Below are positions 6,608 through 12,805 of a stretch of DNA of 13,013 nucleotides, piece by piece. The position numbers and the translations under genes are program-made. Numbering within the stretch: position 1 is the first letter of the stretch; each line of letters opens with the position of its first letter. The stretch is from Lachnospiraceae bacterium UBA3863. Its GTDB lineage: Bacteria; Bacillota; Clostridia; Lachnospirales; Lachnospiraceae. The notes under the pieces are model-generated. The model was not told the origin of the DNA. It searched no databases and saw only the letters and a program-made list of their open reading frames with translations. Location of the stretch: NCBI GenBank assembly GCA_002392385.1, contig DGGX01000157.1, positions 1-13,013 on the forward strand. The letters are read 5' to 3'.

Positions 6608-6696
6608 TCGCCGGAGATAATGCTCTGCAGTCGCCGGAGATAATGCTCTGCAACCGCCGGAGATATTGCTCTGCTGCTTCCGGAGACAGTGTCTGG
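6605..6696. repeat. Tandem repeat, 23-base unit, three copies plus a degenerate fourth
   Basis: Copies are at 6605-6627, 6628-6650 and 6651-6673. The first two are identical; the third differs at three positions. All share a GCCGGAGATA core followed by TGCTCTG. A degenerate fourth (6674-6696, keeping CCGGAGA) runs into a TGGCAC box. The position, about 115-200 bases upstream of the expected transcription start, fits activator sites, but this is inference. Confidence 0.85.
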
Positions 6697-6706
6697 CACA
6701 GACGAG

Positions 6707-6733
6707 GCACACAGTGTGCACATTTTGCGCACA
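6707..6733. promoter_or_regulatory. Overlapping dyads, candidate upstream activator site
   Basis: GCACACAGTGTGC (6707-6719) is a perfect 13-base palindrome. Overlapping it, TGTGCACA (6715-6722) and TGCGCACA (6726-6733) form inverted arms with one mismatch around TTT. The second dyad centres about 75 bases upstream of the -12 element of the downstream -24/-12 promoter, a usual distance for enhancer-binding activators of sigma-54. The core half-site TGTGC/GCACA also appears in the palindrome before the activator gene. Confidence 0.5.
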
Positions 6734-6784
6734 TAATTGTCGCAGACAGTGGCTTTTTTGAAGACCTGGGCGCAAATACTTCAT

Positions 6785-6800
6785 TGGCACAGAATATGCT
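6785..6800 (+). promoter_or_regulatory. Sigma-54 (-24/-12) promoter of the acyl-CoA dehydrogenase operon
   Basis: TGGCACAGAATATGCT matches the sigma-54 consensus TGGCAC-R-N4-TTGCW with a single mismatch (A for the first T of TTGC). The GG and GC are correctly 10 bases apart. Transcription would start near 6811, leaving a leader of about 80 bases. An activator with the sigma-54-contacting GAFTGA motif is encoded downstream at 10582. A weaker match, TGGCACAGACGAGGCA, lies at 6694-6709. Confidence 0.62.
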
Positions 6801-6889
6801 AAATATACAGGCAAAAGGATACACGGCAGTGCAGATAATAATATCAGGTTGTCTGTGATTATTCCAAGCATTATTACAGGAGGAGAGAA

Positions 6890-8062
6890 ATGAAGTACGC
6901 ATTCGCAACCGATGAGCAGAGAGAGTTTGTAGAAGGCGCTTATAAGATCGTTGAGAAGGAACTGAAGCCCAGGATCGAGGAGTATGAGGCTGCGGACGGC
7001 GGTCTCGGCGTGTATCCCATGGATGTGCACCAGAAGCTGGTGGACGCGGGCTATTACGGAATGTCCATTCCGGAGGAGTACGGCGGGCTCGGCTTTGACA
7101 TGCTGACCCAGGGCCTGATCATTGAGGAGATCGGCCGGATCGACGCGGGCTTCGCTTTTGCTTTTGCCGGTTCCTCCTGCTATTTTGACCGCATCCTCGC
7201 TACGAAGATGCCTGAGGAAGAGAAGCAGATGTGGGCGGACAGGATCCTCAGCGGCACCATGGGCTGCTTCTGCCTGACCGAGCCCGGCGCCGGTTCCGAC
7301 GCGGCGGCCATGATCACCTCCGCGGTGCACGATGACGCCGCCGGCGAGTGGATCATCAACGGCACCAAGTGCTTTGCCTCGAACTCTCCGAATGCGGAGT
7401 ACTTCATCGTCTTTGCCTGGACCGATAAGACCAAGAGAGCCAGCCAGGGCGTGACCGCCTTCTTCGTGGAGAAGGAGCGGGGCGTCAAGATCGGCAAGAA
7501 AGAGAACAAGATGGGCCTGCACCTCTCGGAGACGGCGGATGTCATCTTTGAGGATGTCAGAGTGCCCGATGATCATGTGATCGGCGAGCTGGGCAGAGGC
7601 TTCGGCGTTGCTCTGGGCGGCATCAGCGGTGCCGGCGCGGTGGTCAACTGCTGCCCTTGCCTGGGCATGTCTCAGGCCGCTCTGGACGAGTGCCTCGAGT
7701 ATGCCAAGGTTCGCAGACAGTTCGGCAAGCGGATCGTGGACCAGCAGGCGGTGGGCTTCATGATCGCCGATATGGAGATGCGCACCCAGGCCGCGAGAGC
7801 ACTGGTGTATGACGCTCTCCGCGCGGCGGATGAGGGGATCAAGACCAATCTTGACCTGCTCATCAAGTGCTATGTCACGGACTGCACCATGCAGACAACC
7901 ATGGACGCCGTGCAGGTATGCGGCGGCTACGGCTACATGAAGGACTATCCTTTCGAGCGCTACATGAGAAATGCCAAGATCTTCCAGATCTTCGGCGGCA
8001 CCAACCAGATCAAGCGCAAGAACCTGATCAAGTCCATGGCCGGCAGAGATCCCATGAAATAA
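6890..8062 (+). CDS. Acyl-CoA dehydrogenase family protein lacking the catalytic glutamate
   Basis: A 390-residue flavoprotein of the acyl-CoA dehydrogenase fold, full length for the family. FAD-binding and core motifs are present: CLTEPGAGSD at 128-137, WIINGTKCFASN at 154-165, YAKVRRQFGKRI at 271-282, and VQVCGGYGYMKDYPFERYMRNAKI at 341-364. The segment that in medium- and short-chain enzymes reads YEGT, with the catalytic base, here reads FGGT: Gly369 replaces Glu. The alternative base position used by isovaleryl-CoA dehydrogenase aligns with Gly249, and the neighbouring conserved Arg aligns with Ala250, followed by a Cys-rich stretch NCCPC (253-257). Loss of the base is known in CaiA-type crotonobetainyl-CoA reductase and in 3-sulfinopropionyl-CoA desulfinase, so a reductase or another CoA reaction is likelier than dehydrogenation. 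No Etf genes are in view. AGGAGGAGAG is just upstream of ATG 6890. First gene of a three-gene operon. Confidence 0.9.
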   Translation: MKYAFATDEQREFVEGAYKIVEKELKPRIEEYEAADGGLGVYPMDVHQKLVDAGYYGMSIPEEYGGLGFDMLTQGLIIEEIGRIDAGFAFAFAGSSCYFDRILATKMPEEEKQMWADRILSGTMGCFCLTEPGAGSDAAAMITSAVHDDAAGEWIINGTKCFASNSPNAEYFIVFAWTDKTKRASQGVTAFFVEKERGVKIGKKENKMGLHLSETADVIFEDVRVPDDHVIGELGRGFGVALGGISGAGAVVNCCPCLGMSQAALDECLEYAKVRRQFGKRIVDQQAVGFMIADMEMRTQAARALVYDALRAADEGIKTNLDLLIKCYVTDCTMQTTMDAVQVCGGYGYMKDYPFERYMRNAKIFQIFGGTNQIKRKNLIKSMAGRDPMK

Positions 8063-8124
8063 TTCGAAGATCCACAGAGAACATACAGGATAAACACACA
8101 GCATTTATTCAGGAGGGAGATAAC

Positions 8125-9096
8125 ATGAGCAAGGAGAAGATCGGATTCATCGGCCTGGGAACCATGGGTTTTGCCATGTGCTACGGCCTCTATAAGAGTG
8201 GCTATTCCATGGTCCTGCCCACCTACAGGCGGGAGATCGACCAGAGCGCGGGCTTCATTCCGCTGGCTCCCAATCTGGAAGCCAAGATCGCTCTGTACGA
8301 CGAGATGCTGGCCAACGGCTGCGAGGGCGCCGAGAACCCCGCGGACCTCTTCAAGAAGAGCGATTACATCATGATCAGCATGCCCACCTCCCGTCAGGTG
8401 GAGATGAACATGTACGGCGAGGAAGGCATTCTGGCCAACGCCCGTCCCGGCACGGTGGTCATCGATCTGACCAGCGCGGACGCCACCAGCACCAAGAAGC
8501 TGGCCGTTGAGTGCGAGAAGAAGGGCATTGAGATGATCGACGCCCCTGTCAGCGGCGGTCAGGAAGGCGCCACCAAGCAGACCCTGGCGGTCATGGTGGG
8601 CGGCAAGAAGGAGACCTTCGAGAAGGCCCGTCACATCCTGGAGACCCTGGGCGATCCCAAGAAGGTCACCTATGTGGGACCCAGCGGCGCCGGCGATGCC
8701 ATGAAGTGCTGCAACAACTTCCTGTCCTGCACCAACCTTCTGGCCACAGCCGAGGCTCTGACCGTGGCGGCCAAGGCCGGCATCGATCCCAAGGTGGCCG
8801 TCCAGGTCATCGCTGGCAGCGGCGGACGTTCCCATGCTACTGAGTACAAGATGCCCAACCTGATCTTCACCGGCCAGGGCATGAACATGGCTGTCGACCT
8901 GATGATGAAGGACATCGGCCTCTACAACGGCCTGGCCAAGGACACCAAGGTGCCGCACTTCTACGGCAACCTGTCCTATGAGATGTTCAACCTGCGCTCC
9001 TCCGAGGGCCAGGGCATGGTGGATTTCAGCACCGTCGTCCGCCAGTTTGAGGACTGGACCGGCGTCAAGCTGTTCAATATCGACAGCGCCGAATAA
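8125..9096 (+). CDS. NAD(P)-dependent beta-hydroxyacid dehydrogenase (3-hydroxyisobutyrate dehydrogenase family)
   Basis: A 323-residue protein with the complete beta-HAD signature: Rossmann glycines in IGFIGLGTMG (6-15), substrate-site DAPVSGG (139-145), and catalytic Lys194 within GAGDAMKCCNN (188-198). Family members reduce or oxidise 3-hydroxyisobutyrate, tartronate semialdehyde, 2-(hydroxymethyl)glutarate and related acids; motif reading does not separate them. The length exceeds the usual ~290. Between strand 2 (MVLPTYRRE) and the ENPADLFKKSDYIMISMP segment is an insertion of roughly 20-25 residues (about 38-66), next to the cofactor-specificity loop. The start is ATG 8125, with AGGAGGGAG at 8111-8119; the frame is open from 7867, but that part overlaps the previous gene. 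It lies 62 bases after the acyl-CoA dehydrogenase homologue and 79 before the CoA-transferase, clearly co-transcribed. Confidence 0.92.
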   Translation: MSKEKIGFIGLGTMGFAMCYGLYKSGYSMVLPTYRREIDQSAGFIPLAPNLEAKIALYDEMLANGCEGAENPADLFKKSDYIMISMPTSRQVEMNMYGEEGILANARPGTVVIDLTSADATSTKKLAVECEKKGIEMIDAPVSGGQEGATKQTLAVMVGGKKETFEKARHILETLGDPKKVTYVGPSGAGDAMKCCNNFLSCTNLLATAEALTVAAKAGIDPKVAVQVIAGSGGRSHATEYKMPNLIFTGQGMNMAVDLMMKDIGLYNGLAKDTKVPHFYGNLSYEMFNLRSSEGQGMVDFSTVVRQFEDWTGVKLFNIDSAE

Positions 9097-9117
9097 GCAC
9101 AGACAGACAGGCAGTGA

Positions 9118-9147
9118 CCCTCCGCAGGCGGAATGACCGGCGGAGGG
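9118..9147 (+). other. Intercistronic hairpin between dehydrogenase and CoA-transferase genes
   Basis: CCCTCCGC (9118-9125) pairs with GCGGAGGG (9140-9147) around a 14-base loop. There is no T-run, and it sits within the operon, so a role in mRNA stability or uneven expression is likelier than termination. Confidence 0.45.
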
Positions 9148-9175
9148 CACGGCTGTTCCCGAGAGGAGACATATC

Positions 9176-10390
9176 ATGAGCAAACCTTTGGAAGGCATCC
9201 GTATCCTTGACTTCACCCAGTTTATGTCCGGCCCGATCTGCACCCTGATGCTGAGCGATTTCGGCGCTGAGGTCATCAAGCTGGAGAACCCGCCCATCGG
9301 CGACACCACCCGGACCGGCAACATCCTGGACCAGGGCGTTTCCAGCCATTACGCCACCCGCAACCGCGGCAAAAAGTCCGTGGCCATCAACATGAAGGAT
9401 CCCGAGCAGAGGGACCTCTTCCTGGAGCTGGTCAAGACCGCCGACGCCGTGGTGGAGAACTTCAAGCCCGGCACCATGGAGAAGTTCGGGATCACCTACG
9501 AACTGCTTGAGTCTATCAATCCCAGGATCGTCTACACCTCCATCTCCGGCTACGGCCAGGAGGGCCCTTATGCCGGCAAGGCCGCCTATGATGCCACTGT
9601 GCAGGCGGAGTCCGGCATCATGTCCATCACCGGCGAGGAGGGCGGCCGGCCCACAAAGTGCGGCGGGTCTATCGCTGATTATTCCGGCGGCCTCGTGGGC
9701 TGCATCGGCACCCTGATCGGCATCGTGGATGCCCAGCGCACCGGCCACGGCCGCAGGATCGACGCCTCCATGATGGATGCCCTGCTCCTGTGCCAGGAGA
9801 ACATGCTGAGCATGTACATGCGCAACGGCAAGCTTCCCAAGCCCAGCGGCAACCGCTATCCGGCAGCCAGCCCCATCGGCGACTTCATGTGCAAGGACGG
9901 CGTGCCGATCATGCTGAACATCTCCACCAATGCCCAGTGGAAGGCCTTCGCGGAGGCTTTTGACCAGCCCCAGTGGCTGGAGAACCCGGATTTCGACTCC
10001 ATGAAGAACCGCGCGGACCACTTCCGCGAGGTGGAGGCCGAGGTCAACCGTGTCTTTGCCATGTATGACAGCGAAGAGGTCGTGCGCAGACTGGAGGAGA
10101 AGAAGTCCATCTTCGGCCGCATCAACAATTATGAGGCTATCAAGAACCATCCCCAGGTCAAGTTCAGGAAGAGCTTCGTGGAGGCGGAGTACGACAACGG
10201 CGTCAAGTTCACAGTCCCCGGCAATCCCCTCCGCATCAGCGGCGTGGAGCACGAGGATGTCTATCGGACGACCACCATGGGACAGAATACCATTGAGATC
10301 ATGAGCGAGGTGGCAGGTGAGGCCGAGGCGCACAGGATCTTCGATCCGGTGATGGCCAGAGTGAAGGAAGCCTACGCCAATGTCCACTGA
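9176..10390 (+). CDS. Class III CoA-transferase (CaiB/BaiF family)
   Basis: A 404-residue enzyme of the class III (formyl-CoA transferase/CaiB/BaiF) family, which moves CoA between carboxylic acids through an aspartyl-CoA mixed anhydride; active proteins are interlocked dimers. Family landmarks: LEGIRILDFTQFMSGPICTLMLSDFGAEVIKLE at 5-37, RNRGKKSVAINMKDP at 62-76, VVENFKPG at 92-99, SGYGQEGPYAGKAAYDATVQAESGIMSITG at 124-153, and GGSIADYSGG with Asp168 as the catalytic aspartate (equivalent to Asp169 of formyl-CoA transferase). Its length fits a single catalytic domain. GAGAGGAGA at 9161-9169 sets the start. It is the last gene of the operon and would activate the substrate of the acyl-CoA dehydrogenase homologue or recycle CoA from the product. 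The acid specificity is unknown; carnitine- and bile-acid-type members share the fold, but nothing here proves either. Confidence 0.93.
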   Translation: MSKPLEGIRILDFTQFMSGPICTLMLSDFGAEVIKLENPPIGDTTRTGNILDQGVSSHYATRNRGKKSVAINMKDPEQRDLFLELVKTADAVVENFKPGTMEKFGITYELLESINPRIVYTSISGYGQEGPYAGKAAYDATVQAESGIMSITGEEGGRPTKCGGSIADYSGGLVGCIGTLIGIVDAQRTGHGRRIDASMMDALLLCQENMLSMYMRNGKLPKPSGNRYPAASPIGDFMCKDGVPIMLNISTNAQWKAFAEAFDQPQWLENPDFDSMKNRADHFREVEAEVNRVFAMYDSEEVVRRLEEKKSIFGRINNYEAIKNHPQVKFRKSFVEAEYDNGVKFTVPGNPLRISGVEHEDVYRTTTMGQNTIEIMSEVAGEAEAHRIFDPVMARVKEAYANVH

Positions 10391-10430
10391 CGGCACAGGC
10401 ACATAGTTATTTAAAAACGGATATTGCGAG

Positions 10431-10468
10431 ATCGGAGCGCCGCGGGAGTGACCGGGCGCTCCGATTTT
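10431..10468 (+). terminator. Terminator after the CoA-transferase gene
   Basis: A perfect 11-base-pair GC-rich stem, ATCGGAGCGCC (10431-10441) with GGCGCTCCGAT (10455-10465), has a 13-base loop that can add a CGG/CCG pairing. It is followed by TTTTG. The T-run is short, so some read-through into the activator gene is possible. Confidence 0.7.
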
Positions 10469-10499
10469 GTGCCACACGGTGATGCAGGAGTGGCACAAA
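10466..10499. promoter_or_regulatory. Perfect palindrome in front of the activator gene
   Basis: TTTGTGCCAC (10466-10475) and GTGGCACAAA (10490-10499) are perfect inverted arms with a 14-base spacer. The left arm begins in the terminator's T-run and the right arm contains the TGGCAC box. It is a likely regulator-binding site for auto-control. Confidence 0.6.
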
Positions 10500-10510
10500 T
10501 ATTGTATAAT
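10491..10510 (+). promoter_or_regulatory. Overlapping sigma-54-like and -10 elements of the activator gene
   Basis: TGGCACAAATATTGTA (10491-10506) matches the -24/-12 pattern and spacing, with GT in place of GC at -12. TATAAT (10505-10510) overlaps the -12, but has no convincing -35 at 17 bases (ATGCAG). Either sigma factor could be used. The leader to the start would be about 65 bases. Confidence 0.45.
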
Positions 10511-10567
10511 TGAAATGATGATGTGCCCTCAGAGGGGAACACTAAGGACATACAGGAAATCAGCGGG

Positions 10568-10574
10568 ACAGGAG
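10568..10574 (+). promoter_or_regulatory. Ribosome binding site favouring the second ATG (10582)
   Basis: ACAGGAG ends at 10574. The ATG at 10576 is only one base away, too close; the in-frame ATG at 10582 is 7 bases away, a normal spacing. Confidence 0.7.
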
Positions 10575-10581
10575 TATGCCG

Positions 10582-12657
10582 ATGAGTCTATTCAGTGAGC
10601 AGGGTACGGTCGGATCGATCGACGCCGGGATCCTTGAGGCAAACAGACGACACAATGAAGAGGTGCTTGAGAGATACCGCAGGGAGCAGGCCTCCCCTGC
10701 CGGGAGACCCTATGCCCTTCCCGTGGTTACGGAGGGCGAACTGATCAACCGGCGCAATCGCTTGCGGCAGGTCAGGGCGTATACAACGCATGTGTTCAGA
10801 AATATCAGCGCCCAGCTGCAGGAGATGGACTGCGCCTTTGCGCTTTTTGACACGGACGGGTGCATGCTGCAGCTCAAGTGTACGGACAGTGTCCGGACCC
10901 GTCTGGAGGAGATGGGGATCCGCCGGGGGACCCTGTGGAGACTGGAAGACGTCGGTATCAATGCCGTGACCGTCGGCCTGAAGGAGAAGACGCCCCTCCG
11001 CTCGGCGGGGGAGGAGAACGAAGCGCCTTTTCTCCGGGAGACGGCCATCTACTATGCACCGCTGTTGGTCAGAAACGGTGAAGAGGAGTACGGTGGGATC
11101 GCCTTCCTGGTGCCGGCGGGCAAGGCGGACGAGGCCTATATGATGACGGTCATCTCCATGGCGGTCAGTCTGGCTATCCGCATCAATATCGCCTGGGAGA
11201 CCTGCGACATCTATGAGAGAGACGAGCGGGGCATCGTACAGCTGGACATCAATGAGAAGACCGGCCAGGTCTATATCAATCAGCATAACCGCCGCTTCTT
11301 CGACATGATCGGCGCGGAGAGAAGGTCCAGAAGGGCGGCGTATTTCATGCTCCTGTCCGACATCATCGGTCCGCCGCCGGAGAATGCCAAGTTCTGGGAC
11401 ATCGTGCTGAACATGCAGGAGGTAGAGGACCAGGAGATCACCTTCCACGTGGGCGGGCGCCGGTCCTCCTGTATCGTCACGACCAGAAACAATTCCTATG
11501 AGAACCTCAGGAACCACAGTCTGTTCGTGACGATGACCACGCGGAAACAGATCTCCAAGCAGGTTTCTGACAGGACAGGCAACAACGCGATCCTGAGCTT
11601 CGGGGATATCGTCGGCCAGAGCACGGTGATGAAAAGCGCCGTCCGCCGGGCCCGGATGCTGGCCAATACGGAGAGCAATATCATGCTCCTGGGCGAGTCG
11701 GGCGTCGGCAAGGATGTATTCGCCCAGGCGATCCACAACCAGAGCGCCAGAAGGAACGGGCCCTTCGTCTCCGTTAACTGCAGCGCCCTGCCGAGGGAGC
11801 TGATCGAGAGCGAGCTCTTCGGCTATGATCCCGGCGCCTTCACCGGTGCCAAGAAGAACGGCAATATCGGCAAGTTCGAACTGGCCAACGGCGGCACCCT
11901 CTTCCTGGACGAGATCGGCGAGATGCCGCTGAACCTCCAGGCGACTCTTCTGCGGGCGGTGGAGCAGAAGCAGTTCATGCGGCTGGGAAGTACGAGAACT
12001 GTACACGCGGACGTGAAGATTATCTCCGCCACCAACGTGGACCTGAACCAGAAGATCCAGGAGAAGAAATTCCGCGCGGACCTCTACTACCGGCTGAGCA
12101 CCATGACCCTCCATATCCCGCCGCTGCGGGAGCGGGAGGACGATGTGCTGCTCCTCACAGAACACTTCCTGAGAAAATATGCTCCGGCCGGCAGTGACGC
12201 CGGTCCCAAGATCCTGACGTCCGAGGCCAGGGATTTCCTGCGGTCCTGCCGTTTTGACGGCAATGTCAGGGAGCTGCAGAACCTGTGTGAATGCCTGGCC
12301 CAGCTCTACAACGAGGAGCAGGTGACCCTGCAGATGATCCGGGAGAATATCAATCCGGCTTATTTTGCCGAGCCGGCGGGCTATGACACCGGCTATGGCC
12401 AGCCGGCGGGTGTCCGTGGAGGCTTCTCCATGGCCGGGCCGGGAAACGGCAGGCCCGATCCGGCTTCCTTCCGGCGGCGTCCGGAGGATGCCCTGCCCCC
12501 GGAGGAGTCCTTCTTCCTCACCAAGGAAGAGATCCTCGACGCCCTGGAGAGGTGCGGCGGCAACCGTCGGAGAGCGGCGGAATATCTGGGCGTTGGGAGA
12601 CGGACCCTCTACCGCTATATTGATAAGTGGGATATTGGCAATAAATTCCCTAAATAA
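10582..12657 (+). CDS. Sigma-54-dependent transcriptional activator with N-terminal sensor region
   Basis: A 691-residue enhancer-binding protein, counted from ATG 10582 (alternative start 10576). The N-terminal ~200 residues, with CAFALFDTDGCMLQL and a YYAPLLVRNGEEEYGGIAFLV stretch, look like the GAF-type sensor of AcoR-like activators. About 215-325 is PAS-like, with DINEKTGQVYINQHNRRFFDMIGA. The AAA+ domain follows: Walker A GESGVGKD (371-378), ELFGYDPGAFTGAKK carrying the sigma-54-contacting GAFTGA (418-423), Walker B TLFLDE (439-444), and RADLYYRLS/IPPLRERE (498-519). A Gly/Pro-rich linker (about 598-640) leads to a Fis-type helix-turn-helix, EILDALERCGGNRRRAAEYLGVGRRTLYRYIDKW. There is no phospho-receiver domain, so it probably senses a small ligand directly. 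It stands alone after the catabolic operon, and its likely target is the -24/-12 promoter at 6785. Confidence 0.93.
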   Translation: MSLFSEQGTVGSIDAGILEANRRHNEEVLERYRREQASPAGRPYALPVVTEGELINRRNRLRQVRAYTTHVFRNISAQLQEMDCAFALFDTDGCMLQLKCTDSVRTRLEEMGIRRGTLWRLEDVGINAVTVGLKEKTPLRSAGEENEAPFLRETAIYYAPLLVRNGEEEYGGIAFLVPAGKADEAYMMTVISMAVSLAIRINIAWETCDIYERDERGIVQLDINEKTGQVYINQHNRRFFDMIGAERRSRRAAYFMLLSDIIGPPPENAKFWDIVLNMQEVEDQEITFHVGGRRSSCIVTTRNNSYENLRNHSLFVTMTTRKQISKQVSDRTGNNAILSFGDIVGQSTVMKSAVRRARMLANTESNIMLLGESGVGKDVFAQAIHNQSARRNGPFVSVNCSALPRELIESELFGYDPGAFTGAKKNGNIGKFELANGGTLFLDEIGEMPLNLQATLLRAVEQKQFMRLGSTRTVHADVKIISATNVDLNQKIQEKKFRADLYYRLSTMTLHIPPLREREDDVLLLTEHFLRKYAPAGSDAGPKILTSEARDFLRSCRFDGNVRELQNLCECLAQLYNEEQVTLQMIRENINPAYFAEPAGYDTGYGQPAGVRGGFSMAGPGNGRPDPASFRRRPEDALPPEESFFLTKEEILDALERCGGNRRRAAEYLGVGRRTLYRYIDKWDIGNKFPK

Positions 12658-12675
12658 AAAGAGACGCTGAGCGGG

Positions 12676-12704
12676 TTGACATAATAGATTGCGTGCAATA
12701 TAAT
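12676..12704 (+). promoter_or_regulatory. Consensus sigma-70-type promoter of the peroxidase gene
   Basis: TTGACA (12676-12681), a spacer of exactly 17 bases and TATAAT (12699-12704): both hexamers are perfect. A start near 12711 leaves a leader of about 95 bases. So strong a promoter usually needs repression; see the palindrome on its -10. Confidence 0.85.
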
Positions 12705-12709
12705 TGCAC
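12693..12709. promoter_or_regulatory. Palindromic operator candidate over the -10
   Basis: GTGCAATATAATTGCAC is a perfect palindrome, with 7-base arms around ATA, that contains the TATAAT. A bound protein would block the polymerase. A MarR/OhrR-type peroxide repressor is a plausible binder because such operators have this AT-rich dyad form, but the family is a guess. Confidence 0.6.
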
Positions 12710-12805
12710 TATCAAGAAGCAGCAGGCGCGGCGGACAGACGGACCGCAGGCGGTATCTGCCGGAGTGGACCCACACAGCGCCCCGGAGGCGCGGAAAGGA
12801 GCATC

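Noticed and set aside
6335..6858. Small + strand open frames at 6335-6544 and 6643-6858, and minus-strand frames over the repeats
   Set aside because: They run through the tandem repeats, have no ribosome site, and the translated repeats (for example RPCAPAG-type strings on the minus strand) follow the DNA repeat rather than a protein.
7867..8124. Longer start of the beta-hydroxyacid dehydrogenase
   Set aside because: The added 86 residues overlap the acyl-CoA dehydrogenase gene in another frame and have no family match; AGGAGGGAG supports 8125 and the Rossmann motif follows directly.
6890..10390. Carnitine (cai) or bile-acid (bai) operon
   Set aside because: The CoA-transferase fold is shared and the acyl-CoA dehydrogenase homologue lacks its base as in CaiA, but no betaine transporter, crotonobetainyl-CoA hydratase, CoA ligase or bai oxidoreductases are present, so neither name is supported.
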